A DNA stretch of 64,000 nt from Flavobacterium pectinovorum (GTDB lineage: Bacteria > Bacteroidota > Bacteroidia > Flavobacteriales > Flavobacteriaceae): contig NZ_RCZH01000016.1 of the NCBI RefSeq assembly GCF_006438875.1, positions 62,897 to 126,896 of the forward strand, read 5' to 3'. The position numbers and the translations under genes were made by a program. Of this stretch, positions 33,905 to 42,760 are shown one piece after another. How positions within the stretch are numbered: position 1 is the stretch's first letter; every line of letters begins with the position of its first letter. A model generated the notes under the pieces. The model did not search any database. It was given only the letters and a program-made list of their open reading frames with translations, and was not told the DNA's origin.

Positions 33905-34208
33905 TAAATTTTTTAATATGTAAAATATTTTTTTATTTTTTTTTTAAAATATTTTCATTGCTCACGATTATCTTATTTATCAAATAATATGCCAAAACTA
34001 CAAAAATGTTTGGTATTATTGTATTTTTTGTGTAAATTATTTTTCATTGAATATTCTATAAGAGAATTGGCTTTTTTTATTCTCTTGTTTGCAGTTTGTT
34101 TTGTTTTTTAATAATAATTACGCAAACGCTAAATGTTAAAATAAGATGTTTTAAAGGCTTTTTGTTTTGATTATGGTATGGAAATCCGGATTTAGGTTTT
34201 TGATTCGG

Positions 34209-35438
34209 CTATGAAACGATTTCCATGATGCTATTTGTGGCTCCTTTATAGTCTTGAATATACGACTTGCAAATTTGACTTTTTTCTTTAAAAAAGCTTT
34301 CATCCTGAAGTAAGCGATCCAGGTTTTGTTTTAATTCATTTGTATTAGAAATAACAATGCAGCCTCCAAGATTAACCAGTTGAACAGCTTCGGCAAAATT
34401 GGAGAAATTTGGGCCAATTACAATCGGAATCCCAAAGGTTGCCGGCTCAAGGATGTTGTGAATTCCGGGATTTCCAAAACCGCCGCCTACATATGCAAGG
34501 GTTCCGTAGCTATAAATTTTTGTCAATAAACCTACAGTATCAATAATAAATACTTGGTAATTTGAAAGATCAAGACCTTCTTTCTCTGAAAATAATACAG
34601 TCGGTTTTTTGATTTGCAATTTAAGATTCAATATCTGATCGGCTTTAATGTTATGAGGCGCAATAATAAATTTTACAGTCGGAGGAGCTTCATTAATATA
34701 TTCGGCTAATAAAGCTTCATCTTTTGGCCAGGAGCTTCCAATTACTATTGTAGAAGTGTTGTTTTTGAAGTTTTTAATAAAATCAAGTGTATTATCTCTT
34801 TCTAAAATGGCATTTACGCGATCAAAACGAGTATCGCCGGAAACAATCACATTGTGAAATCCAATGGCTTCAATTTTTTCTTTAGAATCTTCGTTTTGAA
34901 CAAAAAAGTAAGTAAACGCTTTTAATGCATTTCTATAAAAACCGCCGTACCATTTAAAAAACATTTGGCTGTCTCTAAAAATCCCCGAAATTAAATAAGT
35001 TGGAGTTTTGCTGTTTTCTAATTCTTTTAGGTAATTCAGCCAAAATTCATATTTGATAAAAAAGGCCAATTCGGGATGTGCTAATTTCAAGAACTTTTTT
35101 GCGTTGCTTTTAGTGTCTAAAGGCAGGTAAATTGTCACATCGGCAACTGTGTTATTTTTACGCACTTCGTAACCTGAAGGGGAAAAAAAAGTGACAATAA
35201 TTTTATGGTTGGAATGTTTTTCTTTAATTTTTTCGATTACCGGCAAACCTTGTTCATACTCGCCAAGAGAAGCAGAATGAAACCAAATTGTCTTATCTGT
35301 AGGTTTTATTTTATCTTCCAGAGTACTGAAAACATTTTTCCGACCATTTACAAAAAGCTTAATTTTCGGACTAAAAAGTGCTACAATTTTCAGAAAAAAC
35401 CCCGCAATAGAAACAACTAAATTGTATAGAAAAAGCAT
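34209..35438 (-). CDS. waaA: 3-deoxy-D-manno-octulosonic acid transferase (Kdo transferase)
   Basis: 409 residues. An N-terminal membrane anchor (LFLYNLVVSIAGFFLKIVALF) precedes the GT30 domain: TIWFHSASLGEYEQGLPVIEKIK, VTFFSPSGYEV, FIKYEFWLNYLKEL and SGIFRDSQMFFKWYGGFYR. The C-terminal half has YVGGGFGNPGIHNILEPATFGIPIVIGPNF, the nucleotide-sugar site. The Glu in SLGEYEQ is the likely catalytic base. It transfers Kdo from CMP-Kdo to lipid A precursor at the cytoplasmic face. It diverges from the DegT aminotransferase and galE genes, so the area concerns envelope sugars. Confidence 0.93.
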   Translation of the reverse strand: MLFLYNLVVSIAGFFLKIVALFSPKIKLFVNGRKNVFSTLEDKIKPTDKTIWFHSASLGEYEQGLPVIEKIKEKHSNHKIIVTFFSPSGYEVRKNNTVADVTIYLPLDTKSNAKKFLKLAHPELAFFIKYEFWLNYLKELENSKTPTYLISGIFRDSQMFFKWYGGFYRNALKAFTYFFVQNEDSKEKIEAIGFHNVIVSGDTRFDRVNAILERDNTLDFIKNFKNNTSTIVIGSSWPKDEALLAEYINEAPPTVKFIIAPHNIKADQILNLKLQIKKPTVLFSEKEGLDLSNYQVFIIDTVGLLTKIYSYGTLAYVGGGFGNPGIHNILEPATFGIPIVIGPNFSNFAEAVQLVNLGGCIVISNTNELKQNLDRLLQDESFFKEKSQICKSYIQDYKGATNSIMEIVS

Positions 35439-35574
35439 CTGTTTATTTTTGTGGCTAAATTACATTTCTTTCCATTATTTTCATTGGTTTGAAGGTATTA
35501 AATAACTATTTTTGTTCCTCCTTTTAGAGAATCTGCTATAAATACAGGTCTTTAATTTTAAAAATATATTGAAA

Positions 35575-36708
35575 ATGAAAAAAATTCAAATGGTTGACTT
35601 AAAGAGTCAATACGAAAAAATAAAAACGATTGTTGATGCTTCAATTCAAGAAGTTTTAGACACAAATACTTATATAAACGGACCTTTGGTACATCAATTT
35701 CAAAAAAATCTTGAAGATTATTTGGGAGCAAAACACGTGATTCCGTGTGCTAATGGTACAGATGCTTTGCAGATTGCCATGATGGGATTAGATTTAAAAC
35801 CGGGCGATGAGGTAATTACTGCCGATTTTACTTTTGCAGCAACTGTTGAGGTAATTGCTTTATTGCAATTAACACCGGTTTTGGTAGATGTTGATATGAC
35901 AAATATGAACATCGATATTGATGCAATTAAAAAAGCAATTACGCCAAAAACTAAAGCAATTGTTCCGGTACATTTATTTGGACGCGCGGCTAATATGGAC
36001 GCGATTATGGAAATTGCTGCTGAACATAATTTGTATGTAATCGAAGATAATGCACAAGCAATTGGAGCTGATTATATTTCTAAATCAGGTACAAAAAGCA
36101 AAGTAGGAGTAATTGGTCATGTCGCTGCAACTTCGTTTTTCCCGTCTAAAAACTTAGGCTGTTATGGAGATGGTGGAGCAATTTTTACAAATGATGATAA
36201 ATTGGCGCACATTATCCGCGGAATTGTAAATCACGGAATGTATGAGCGTTATCACCATGATGTTGTGGGAGTTAATTCACGTTTAGATAGTATTCAGGCA
36301 GGAGTTTTGAATGCAAAATTACCTTTGTTAGACGAATATAATAAAGCGCGCCGTCGTGCAGCTTCAAAATATAATGCAGCTTTTGCAGGAAATGCACACA
36401 TTATTACGCCAGAATTTGATGCAAACGAAAATGATCACGTTTTTCATCAATATGTATTGAGAATTGTTGATGCGGATAGAAATGGATTATTGCAGCATTT
36501 GCAGGATAAACAAATTCCATGTGCAATTTATTATCCAATTCCGTTGCACTCGCAAAAAGCGTATGTTGATACCCGTTATAAAGAAGAGCAATTTCCGGTA
36601 ACAAATCAGTTAGTGAAAGAAGTAATTGCTTTACCAATGCATACCGAATTGGATGACGAACAAATCAAATTTATTACGGATTCTGTTTTAGAATTTTTAA
36701 ATAAATAA
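35575..36708 (+). CDS. DegT/DnrJ/EryC1/StrS sugar aminotransferase
   Basis: 377 residues from ATG 35575; a TTG two codons upstream is less likely. The PLP-binding Lys192 lies in SFFPSKNLGCYGDGG, and CANGTDALQIAM, DFTFAATVEVI, IEDNAQAIGA and VNSRLDSIQAGVL are all diagnostic for the family. The enzymes put an amino group on a keto-sugar nucleotide for surface glycans. Followed 44 nt later by galE in the same direction, which fits nucleotide-sugar synthesis. Which sugar is made cannot be told. Confidence 0.92.
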   Translation: MKKIQMVDLKSQYEKIKTIVDASIQEVLDTNTYINGPLVHQFQKNLEDYLGAKHVIPCANGTDALQIAMMGLDLKPGDEVITADFTFAATVEVIALLQLTPVLVDVDMTNMNIDIDAIKKAITPKTKAIVPVHLFGRAANMDAIMEIAAEHNLYVIEDNAQAIGADYISKSGTKSKVGVIGHVAATSFFPSKNLGCYGDGGAIFTNDDKLAHIIRGIVNHGMYERYHHDVVGVNSRLDSIQAGVLNAKLPLLDEYNKARRRAASKYNAAFAGNAHIITPEFDANENDHVFHQYVLRIVDADRNGLLQHLQDKQIPCAIYYPIPLHSQKAYVDTRYKEEQFPVTNQLVKEVIALPMHTELDDEQIKFITDSVLEFLNK

Positions 36709-36752
36709 TATAAAAGTTAAACCAAATAACAACAGCACAAAACAACCACAAA

Positions 36753-37766
36753 ATGAAAGTATTAGTAACAGGAGGATTAGGATTTATTGGTTCTCACACC
36801 GTAGTCGAATTGCAAAATGAAGGCTTTGAAGTAGTGATAATTGATAATCTTTCGAATTCTACAGAAGATGTTTTAAAAGGAATTACAGCCATTACAGGAA
36901 AAACGCCTTTATTCGAAAAGTTAGATTTAAGAGAAAAAGCGTCAGTTCGGGATTTCTTTAAAAAACACAACGATGTTACCGGAGTAATTCATTTTGCAGC
37001 TTCAAAAGCAGTTGGGGAAAGTGTTGAGCAGCCTTTGTTGTATTATGAAAACAATATTGCTTCGCTGGTTTATTTGCTGCAGGAATTACAGCAAAAACCT
37101 GAGGCAAGTTTTATTTTCAGTTCTTCTTGTACTGTTTACGGTCAAGCCGAAAAAATGCCAATCACAGAAGATGCTCCTGTACAAGCAGCAATGTCTCCTT
37201 ACGGAAACACGAAGCAAATAGGAGAAGAAATTATTACAGATACAGCTAAAGTTACCAATATCAGTGCGATTTTATTGCGTTATTTTAACCCGGTTGGAGC
37301 ACATTCAAGCACTGAAATTGGAGAATTGCCTTTAGGAGTTCCTCAGAATTTAGTTCCTTTTATTACACAAACCGGAGTAGGTTTACGTCAGGAATTATCT
37401 GTTTTTGGAGATGATTATCCAACTCCTGACGGAACTGCAGTTCGTGATTATATCCATGTTGTAGATTTGGCAAAAGCGCACGTTATTGCATTACAGCGTT
37501 TGTTCAACAAAAAGAATTTAGCAAAAGTAGAAACGTTTAATTTAGGAACAGGAAAAGGAAGTTCAGTTCTGGAAGTAATCAATAGTTTCGAAAAAGTAAG
37601 TGATAAAAAATTACCATATGTAATTAAACCGCGCCGCGAAGGTGATATTACTGAAGCATATGCAAATACAGATAAAGCAAATAATGTTTTAGGCTGGAAA
37701 GCGCAATTAAGCTTAGACGAAGCAATGGCAAGTGCCTGGAAATGGGAGCAGAAAGTTCGCTCTTAA
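36753..37766 (+). CDS. galE: UDP-glucose 4-epimerase
   Basis: 337 residues of the extended short-chain dehydrogenase family. NAD-binding motif GGLGFIGS at 7-14, DNLSNS at 31-36 binding the adenosine side, SSSCTVYG at 123-130, and the catalytic pair Tyr150 and Lys154 in SPYGNTK. The substrate half has RYFNPVGAHSS and GTAVRDYIHVVDLAKAH, typical of GalE. It interconverts UDP-glucose and UDP-galactose. It forms a probable two-gene unit with the aminotransferase and ends with a strong terminator. Confidence 0.95.
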   Translation: MKVLVTGGLGFIGSHTVVELQNEGFEVVIIDNLSNSTEDVLKGITAITGKTPLFEKLDLREKASVRDFFKKHNDVTGVIHFAASKAVGESVEQPLLYYENNIASLVYLLQELQQKPEASFIFSSSCTVYGQAEKMPITEDAPVQAAMSPYGNTKQIGEEIITDTAKVTNISAILLRYFNPVGAHSSTEIGELPLGVPQNLVPFITQTGVGLRQELSVFGDDYPTPDGTAVRDYIHVVDLAKAHVIALQRLFNKKNLAKVETFNLGTGKGSSVLEVINSFEKVSDKKLPYVIKPRREGDITEAYANTDKANNVLGWKAQLSLDEAMASAWKWEQKVRS

Positions 37767-37795
37767 ATAAGTTTTCAGTCGCAGTTTTCAGGTAG

Positions 37796-37815
37796 AGACG
37801 CACAGCAGTGCGTCT
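37796..37815. repeat. small hairpin repeat AGACGCAC-AGCA-GTGCGTCT
   Basis: An 8-bp perfect hairpin in GTAGAGACGCACAGCAGTGC; the same unit occurs at 42860-42879. It lies 29 nt after galE. Confidence 0.75.
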
Positions 37816-37829
37816 AACATTGCAACATT

Positions 37830-37868
37830 AAAAATCCCAAATAATTTTATATTATTTGGGATTTTTTT
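37830..37868 (+). terminator. terminator after galE
   Basis: 16-bp perfect stem (37830-37845 with 37851-37866, AAAAATCCCAAATAAT arm) and a T-run. Confidence 0.92.
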
Positions 37869-37909
37869 TAAATTATATTGTATTTTTGTAAGATTAAAAT
37901 GTAGGAATT

Positions 37910-38170
37910 ATGGATTTGGGAAAAGAAAATAAACAAAGTGCGTTTGATTTTGATGCTGAATTTGCAAAAGGATTAACATTGGAAGAAGCAAAAGCAGAAT
38001 CGATTAGAAGAATTAGGGAATGGTGGGGACATGACAAGTCTAAAATTCAGAAACAAAAAACTGATTTAGAAACTTTTGATTTTGATACTGAGTTTGAAAG
38101 AGGATTAACGCCAGAAGAATTTAAAGCTGAAATGGCTAAAAGAATAAAAGCTTATCCTTGGAAACAATAA
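37910..38170 (+). CDS. small internally duplicated protein of unknown function
   Basis: 86 residues made of two copies of one unit: residues 12-38 (FDFDAEFAKGLTLEEAKAES..RIREW) and 57-82 (FDFDTEFERGLTPEEFKAEM..RIKAY). The pattern is FDFDxEFxxGLTxEExKAExxxRI at a 45-residue offset. The DNA of the two units is also alike, so the duplication is fairly recent. There is no signal peptide or membrane helix; the protein is charged and helical. The layout recalls small antitoxins or adaptor peptides, but no partner gene is next to it and I do not claim a function. It is bracketed by two terminators, so it is an independent unit. Confidence 0.7.
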   Translation: MDLGKENKQSAFDFDAEFAKGLTLEEAKAESIRRIREWWGHDKSKIQKQKTDLETFDFDTEFERGLTPEEFKAEMAKRIKAYPWKQ

Positions 38171-38193
38171 TTTTCTTGAATAGATGAAAAAAC

Positions 38194-38230
38194 AAAATCC
38201 TCATAAATATTTCGTTATGAGGATTTTTTA
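38194..38230. terminator. bidirectional terminator between the duplicated-protein gene and fabD
   Basis: 13-bp stem AAAATCCTCATAA / TTATGAGGATTTT, 8-nt loop, T-run on both strands; serves convergent genes. Confidence 0.88.
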
Positions 38231-38280
38231 TAGATATAGTTTTTAAGCTGAAAACTAAAAACTGAGACTGCGACTAAAAA

Positions 38281-39156
38281 TTATGCATTAGCAGTAACTG
38301 CTTCTTTGTCAATTTTATTAATCAAACCCGCTAAAACTTTTCCAGGACCAACTTCAGTAAACAAAGTAGCGCCGTCAGCGATCATTTGTTGTACAGATTG
38401 TGTCCATTTTACTGGAGCAGTTAATTGAATAATTAAGTTCTTTTTAATTTCGTTTGCATCAGAAACAGCGCTTGCCGTAACGTTTTGATACACTGGGCAA
38501 ATAGGAGCAGAGAAAGTAGTTGCTTCAATTGCAGCAGCTAATTCTTCTCTTGCAGGTTCCATCATTGGGGAGTGAAATGCTCCTCCAACAGGTAAAATTA
38601 AAGCACGTTTTGCTCCGGCAGCTTTCATTGCCTCACAAGCTTTTTCAACAGCTGTAGTTTCTCCGGAGATTACCAATTGTCCTGGGCAGTTGTAGTTTGC
38701 AGCAACAACAATTCCGTCGATAGAAGCGCAAACGTCTTCAACAATATTATCAGCTAAACCTAAAACAGCAGCCATTGTAGACGGAGTGATTTCGCATGCT
38801 TTTTGCATTGCAAGAGCACGTTGAGAAACTAATTTAAGACCATCTTCAAAAGATAAAGTTCCGTTTGCAACCAAAGCAGAGAATTCACCTAAAGAATGTC
38901 CTGCAACCATTTCTGGCTTAAAATCTTCACCTAAAGTTTTGGCTAAAATAACCGAGTGTAAAAATACAGCGGGTTGTGTAACTTTAGTTTCTTTTAGTTC
39001 TTCGGCAGTGCCTTCAAACATAATATCAGTAATTCTAAAACCTAAGATTTCGTTAGCTTTTTCAAATAATTCTTTGGCTAAAGCCGATGATTCATATAAG
39101 TCTTTGCCCATTCCTGTAAACTGTGCGCCCTGACCCGGAAATACGTATGCTTTCAT
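38281..39156 (-). CDS. fabD: malonyl-CoA:ACP transacylase
   Basis: 291 residues. GQGAQFTGMG at 8-17 is the N-terminal signature, GHSLGEF holds the nucleophile Ser88, SQRALAMQ gives Arg113 that binds the malonyl carboxylate, and GAFHSPMM provides the catalytic His195. It loads malonate on acyl carrier protein for fatty acid synthesis. It lies 71 nt after a DUF983 gene in the same direction; the other fab genes are not in the window. Confidence 0.95.
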   Translation of the reverse strand: MKAYVFPGQGAQFTGMGKDLYESSALAKELFEKANEILGFRITDIMFEGTAEELKETKVTQPAVFLHSVILAKTLGEDFKPEMVAGHSLGEFSALVANGTLSFEDGLKLVSQRALAMQKACEITPSTMAAVLGLADNIVEDVCASIDGIVVAANYNCPGQLVISGETTAVEKACEAMKAAGAKRALILPVGGAFHSPMMEPAREELAAAIEATTFSAPICPVYQNVTASAVSDANEIKKNLIIQLTAPVKWTQSVQQMIADGATLFTEVGPGKVLAGLINKIDKEAVTANA

Positions 39157-39227
39157 TTCTCTAATTTAAAGTTGAATTTTTTTAAATTGAAAATTAGTTT
39201 CAATTGAAAGGCAAAAATAGTACTTTT

Positions 39228-39590
39228 TTAGCTCGTATAATCCTTAAACATATAAATCCATGCTAATCTTGAAAATCGGAGATTGAAAGAAGTGAGTAAG
39301 GTAATGACAACAGCAATAATTGGAATAATCCTTAAATCGAAATTTGTTTCAAAGAAAAACTGTGCAATACAATACGTAGCGATTCCCTGAGCTACTGTTA
39401 GTCCGTAGTTTACATACATTGCACCAAAGAAATATCCAGGTTCTTTTTGGAATTTGTAATTACAATGACTGCAATATTCATTCATTTTTGGTAAACTAAA
39501 ATTCAGAAAAATATTTTTGTCTTTAAAAACTTTTCCTTCATGACAAATAGGACATTCGTTGCTTAAAATATGAGTTAATGCATTTGACAT
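39228..39590 (-). CDS. DUF983 membrane protein
   Basis: 120 residues. Two CxxC pairs (Cys13/Cys16 in CPICHEGK and Cys40/Cys43 in CSHCNYKF) form a zinc-ribbon-like head, followed by two membrane helices (about 53-75 and 86-106). The EPGYFFGAMYVNYG block is typical of DUF983. The function is unknown. It may be co-transcribed with fabD. Confidence 0.88.
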   Translation of the reverse strand: MSNALTHILSNECPICHEGKVFKDKNIFLNFSLPKMNEYCSHCNYKFQKEPGYFFGAMYVNYGLTVAQGIATYCIAQFFFETNFDLRIIPIIAVVITLLTSFNLRFSRLAWIYMFKDYTS

Positions 39591-39734
39591 GATCTTGTTC
39601 TTTTTTATTTATACAAAGGTAATTCAGGGAGTTATAAAAGTCTTTTTTATATCTTCGCTACTTATAGCATAATAAAGACATTTTGGATGAAATTCCAATG
39701 AAGAAATTCCAAATTCCAAATTCCAAAATTCCAA

Positions 39735-39762
39735 GAATCTATAATCTACAATCTAAAATTTA
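39735..39762 (+). repeat. leader repeat before the AraC-type regulator
   Basis: AATCTATAATCTACAATC then TAAAATTTAA ends 8 nt before the ATG. It follows a run of AATTCCAA units (39692-39734), another simple repeat seen also at 33471 and 33537. Confidence 0.65.
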
Positions 39763-39769
39763 ATCGCGT

Positions 39770-40633
39770 ATGAAAAAGTATCCAGTTTATAGTGTTCAGA
39801 ATTTTAGCTGTAACGATATCCATCGTGATTTTTACGTCAATACTTTTACAGAACATTTAAAAAGTCACAGTTTTGTCGAAGAACCGCATCGACATGATTC
39901 TTATTTAATGGTCTTTTTTACGAATGGTTCAGGACAACATGAGGTTGATTTTGATCAATTCGAAATAAAAAGAGGAAGTTTATTCGTTCTCCAACCCGGG
40001 CAAATGCATCATTGGAGTTTGTCGGAAGATATTGAAGGGTTTGTTATTATTTTTTCGCAGGAATTGTATAATTTATACTTCGGCCAGAAAAAAATCAATG
40101 ATTACAATTTTTATCATTCCATTTACAATCGACCGGAAATGGTTTTTGAAGAGAATGAAATGCCAAAAATAGTACCTTATTTTGATTTATTAATTCAGGA
40201 AAATAATCAAAATAATAAGTTGCAATTAGACAAAATGTTGAATTTGTTGGATTGCATTCATATAGAAATTTCCAGAAAATATAGTGAAACCTATTCGCAT
40301 CAAACACATTCATACAATATTAAAATAAGTGCTTTTGAAGTACTTTTAGAAGAGTATTTTAAAACTCAAAAACTGCCGTCTTTTTATGCGGAGAAATTGA
40401 ATATTACATTAAAACACTTAAACCGGATTTGTAATGAAATTTTACAAAAGACTGCAACAGAAGTTATTATGGATCGCGTAATTCTTGAAATTAAACGAAT
40501 GTTAATCGATAAACAATTGTCTATAAACGAAGTTGCATACGCAGTTGGTTACGAAGATTATTCTTATTTCTCCCGGCTCTTCAAAAAACAAACCGGAATA
40601 TCACCAACCGAATTTCGAAATACTTTCAGATAG
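39770..40633 (+). CDS. AraC family transcriptional regulator
   Basis: 287 residues. The N-terminal half is a cupin sensor domain (HSFVEEPHRHDSYLMVFFTNGSGQHEVDFDQFEIKRGSLFVLQPGQMHHW in outline, with the His-rich metal or ligand site). The C-terminal ~100 residues hold the double HTH: LSINEVAYAVGYEDYSYFSRLFKKQTGISPTEFR. No regulated operon is evident: downstream lies the convergent yceI. The effector is unknown. Confidence 0.92.
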   Translation: MKKYPVYSVQNFSCNDIHRDFYVNTFTEHLKSHSFVEEPHRHDSYLMVFFTNGSGQHEVDFDQFEIKRGSLFVLQPGQMHHWSLSEDIEGFVIIFSQELYNLYFGQKKINDYNFYHSIYNRPEMVFEENEMPKIVPYFDLLIQENNQNNKLQLDKMLNLLDCIHIEISRKYSETYSHQTHSYNIKISAFEVLLEEYFKTQKLPSFYAEKLNITLKHLNRICNEILQKTATEVIMDRVILEIKRMLIDKQLSINEVAYAVGYEDYSYFSRLFKKQTGISPTEFRNTFR

Positions 40634-40641
40634 TTTTTTTT

Positions 40642-40723
40642 GCCACGAATTTCACGAATTTTCACGAATTACTTTTTATATTAAGCTGAGAAAAAATTCG
40701 CGCACATTCGTGAAATTCGTGGC
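40642..40723. repeat. GCCACGAATTT palindromic element, left of yceI
   Basis: 82 bp running from GCCACGAATTTCACGAATTT to AAATTCGTGGC with the inner block GCTGAGAAAAAATTCGCGC. A close copy in the opposite orientation lies at 41481-41555 on the other side of yceI. Confidence 0.85.
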
Positions 40724-40741
40724 AAACTATTTTTAAAAGAA

Positions 40742-40772
40742 AACCCTGCACTTTTAAGAAAAGTACAGGGTT
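40742..40772. terminator. hairpin between the AraC gene and yceI
   Basis: Arms AACCCTGCACTTTT and AAAAGTACAGGGTT (one mismatch) between convergent genes; T content is low, so efficiency is uncertain. Confidence 0.6.
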
Positions 40773-40806
40773 CTCAACCAACCAAATTAAATTGAAAATG
40801 CTATGA

Positions 40807-41340
40807 TTAAGCTTGTTTTGCAAATTGCAATTCAATGTTCAAACGAACTTCTTCTCCAACTAAAACACCACCAGTTTCAAGAGCAGAGTTCCAGTTTAAA
40901 CCCCAATCTTTACGATTAATTTTTCCTTCTATGCTTAAACCTACTTTTGTATTTCCCCAAGGATCAGTCATGATTCCGCTAAATTCTACTGGAAATTTTA
41001 CTGATTTTGAAACCCCTTTAATACTTAAATCTCCAGTTAATTCATAATCTCCATCATCAATTTTTTTGAAAGATGAACCTTTGAAAGTTAATTTTGGATT
41101 GTTTTCAGCATCAAAAAAATCAGCACTTCTTAAGTGACCGTCTCTGTCTGCATTTGCAGTATCGATAGAAGCAATATCGCCAGAAAATTCGATTGCTGCA
41201 TTTTCAAAATCATTTCCTTCTGTAGTAATTGTTGCATCGTATGTTCCAAATTTACCTGAAACATTTGTAAACATCATGTGTTTAACTTTAAAACCAATTT
41301 CTGAGTGAGTTGGGTCAATTGACCATTTTGTAGTTGCCAT
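40807..41340 (-). CDS. YceI family lipid-binding protein
   Basis: 177 residues. KWSIDPTHSEIGFKVKHMMFTNVSGKF at the N-terminus, SADFFDAENNPKLTFKGSSF and TGDLSIKGVSKSVKFPVEF are the characteristic YceI blocks; the fold is a lipocalin-like barrel that binds polyisoprenoid or other long lipids. No signal peptide is present, so this member should be cytoplasmic, unlike E. coli YceI. It has its own -7 box and is flanked by inverted copies of a palindromic element. Confidence 0.92.
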   Translation of the reverse strand: MATTKWSIDPTHSEIGFKVKHMMFTNVSGKFGTYDATITTEGNDFENAAIEFSGDIASIDTANADRDGHLRSADFFDAENNPKLTFKGSSFKKIDDGDYELTGDLSIKGVSKSVKFPVEFSGIMTDPWGNTKVGLSIEGKINRKDWGLNWNSALETGGVLVGEEVRLNIELQFAKQA

Positions 41341-41385
41341 AATTTTTATTTTTAAATATTAAATATTAATTTCATTTTGATAGGA

Positions 41386-41393
41386 CAAAGTTA
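41386..41393 (-). promoter_or_regulatory. -7 box TAACTTTG for yceI
   Basis: Exact TAnnTTTG on the minus strand, 46 nt before the start codon; no -33 TTG at proper distance. Confidence 0.5.
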
Positions 41394-41480
41394 CGTTGAG
41401 AGTAATCATAAGGCACTTAACCTAGATTAAGAAATGAAAAACAATAATTTTGGGATTATTTTGAAGTATTAAATTTTGTT

Positions 41481-41555
41481 GCCACGAATTCCACGAATGT
41501 GCGCGAATTTTTTCTCAGCACAATCTATAAAAATTAATTCGTGAAAATTCGTGGC
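41481..41555. repeat. GCCACGAATT palindromic element, right of yceI
   Basis: 75 bp. On the minus strand it matches the element at 40642 nearly base for base in its right half (GCTGAGAAAAAATTCGCGC, CACATTCGTG). Confidence 0.85.
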
Positions 41556-41610
41556 AACTCGACACAGATTGGAAAATTATTTTAATCCTTTTAATCTGTG
41601 GCAAAAAAAA

Positions 41611-41840
41611 CTATTTAATTTTATTCATATAAAATGACAATGCACCGGAAGGACATTTATGAATTGTTCTATTATTTTTTCAGAAGTCGATTCCTCGGGT
41701 AAAATCCAGGGTTTTTCTTTTGGATGAAAAACATCAGGATTGTTTTTTACGCAATTGGCAGAATGAATGCATTTTCCGGATTGCCATACAATTGTGACTT
41801 CTCCGTTTGTGTATTCTTTAGTTAGGTTGTCTGGATTCAT
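41611..41840 (-). pseudogene. YjdI-type (4Fe-4S) mono-cluster ferredoxin, frameshifted
   Basis: The open frame gives 71 residues ending in INVLPVHCHFI at 41625. The first 60 residues fit the divergent mono-cluster ferredoxin family PF06902: Cys24 and Cys30 in GKCIHSANCVKNNPDVF, then KPWI. The family normally ends with CPSGAL. Reading the +1-shifted frame after the ATAAATG at 41654-41660 gives exactly CPSGALSFYMNKIK and a stop at 41611. One base, probably an A in that A-run, is missing. The third cluster cysteine is lost in the shifted product. It could be a real mutation, a sequencing error or, less likely, programmed frameshifting. Confidence 0.85.
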
Positions 41841-41941
41841 GGTTGAAAAATTTTACGGTTAGTTTTTATTTTAAAGTCAGACCAATTTCCTTTTATAAAA
41901 TTAATCTTTCTTTTTTGATTTTTTAAAATTGGAACAAAAAA

Positions 41942-41984
41942 ATAAACGATAATTAATCTGAAATTCAGATTAATTATCGTTTAT
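41942..41984 (-). terminator. 43-bp near-perfect palindrome, terminator of the pirin gene
   Basis: 21-bp arms (41942-41962 and 41964-41984) around one central base, core GATAATTAATCTGAA. On the minus strand a T-run (TTTTTTTG) follows, which fits a terminator 29 nt after the pirin stop. Confidence 0.8.
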
Positions 41985-42013
41985 CGAGAAAAGTATTAGT
42001 TGTGTTTTACGAA

Positions 42014-42730
42014 TTAATAGTTCATCGGAATTTCCATTAAAAGAAACTCAGCATCAGTATTTGCTTTGATGTTTAAAGTTTCAAAATCAGAGATTCCCAT
42101 TGCGTCACGAGTATTCAATTCCTGACCATTAATAGTTACGTTTCCTTTTAAAATGAAAGCATAAACTCCGTTTCCTTCTTTTTTTAGTTTGTATGTTGTG
42201 GCGATTCCGGCATCAAAATTTCCCATATGAAACCAGGCATCCTGATGAATCCATACCCCTTCGTCATCTGCATTTGGAGATAAAATCTGTGACAATTTAT
42301 TATGTCTGTCCGCAACATCCAGCGTAATTTGTTGGTAGCGTGGTGTTACATTTCTTTTGTTTGGAAACAACCAGATTTGTAACAATTTAGTCTGATCATC
42401 TGCATTTGGATTAAACTCACTATGCTGCACTCCGGTTCCGGCACTCATTACCTGAATATCGCCATTTTTTATGATTTCAGTATTTCCCATACTGTCTTTG
42501 TGCGCCAAATCTCCTTCTAACGGAATCGTAATGATTTCCATATTATCGTGAGGATGCGTTCCGAAACCCATTCCGCCTGCAATCGTGTCATCGTTCAAAA
42601 CGCGAAGTGCGCCAAACTGAATTCTTTCAGGATTATACCAGCTTGCAAAACTAAAACTATGATAAGCATTAAGCCATCCGTGATTTGCGTTTCCTCTTGT
42701 TTCTGCTTTGTGTAATACTATATTTTCCAT
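42014..42730 (-). CDS. pirin family protein
   Basis: 238 residues from ATG 42730 (MENIVLHKAETRGNANHGWLN), the usual pirin start; an upstream in-frame ATG (42868) would reach into a repeat. The bicupin metal site has His59 and His61 in GTHPHDNMEI, His103 and Glu105 in GTGVQHSEFN. Bacterial pirins have quercetinase activity or act as redox-sensitive regulators; the sequence cannot decide. A -7 box is present 31 nt upstream. Confidence 0.92.
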   Translation of the reverse strand: MENIVLHKAETRGNANHGWLNAYHSFSFASWYNPERIQFGALRVLNDDTIAGGMGFGTHPHDNMEIITIPLEGDLAHKDSMGNTEIIKNGDIQVMSAGTGVQHSEFNPNADDQTKLLQIWLFPNKRNVTPRYQQITLDVADRHNKLSQILSPNADDEGVWIHQDAWFHMGNFDAGIATTYKLKKEGNGVYAFILKGNVTINGQELNTRDAMGISDFETLNIKANTDAEFLLMEIPMNY

Positions 42731-42760
42731 GATGATATGTGTTTTGTTATTTTGATAGTA

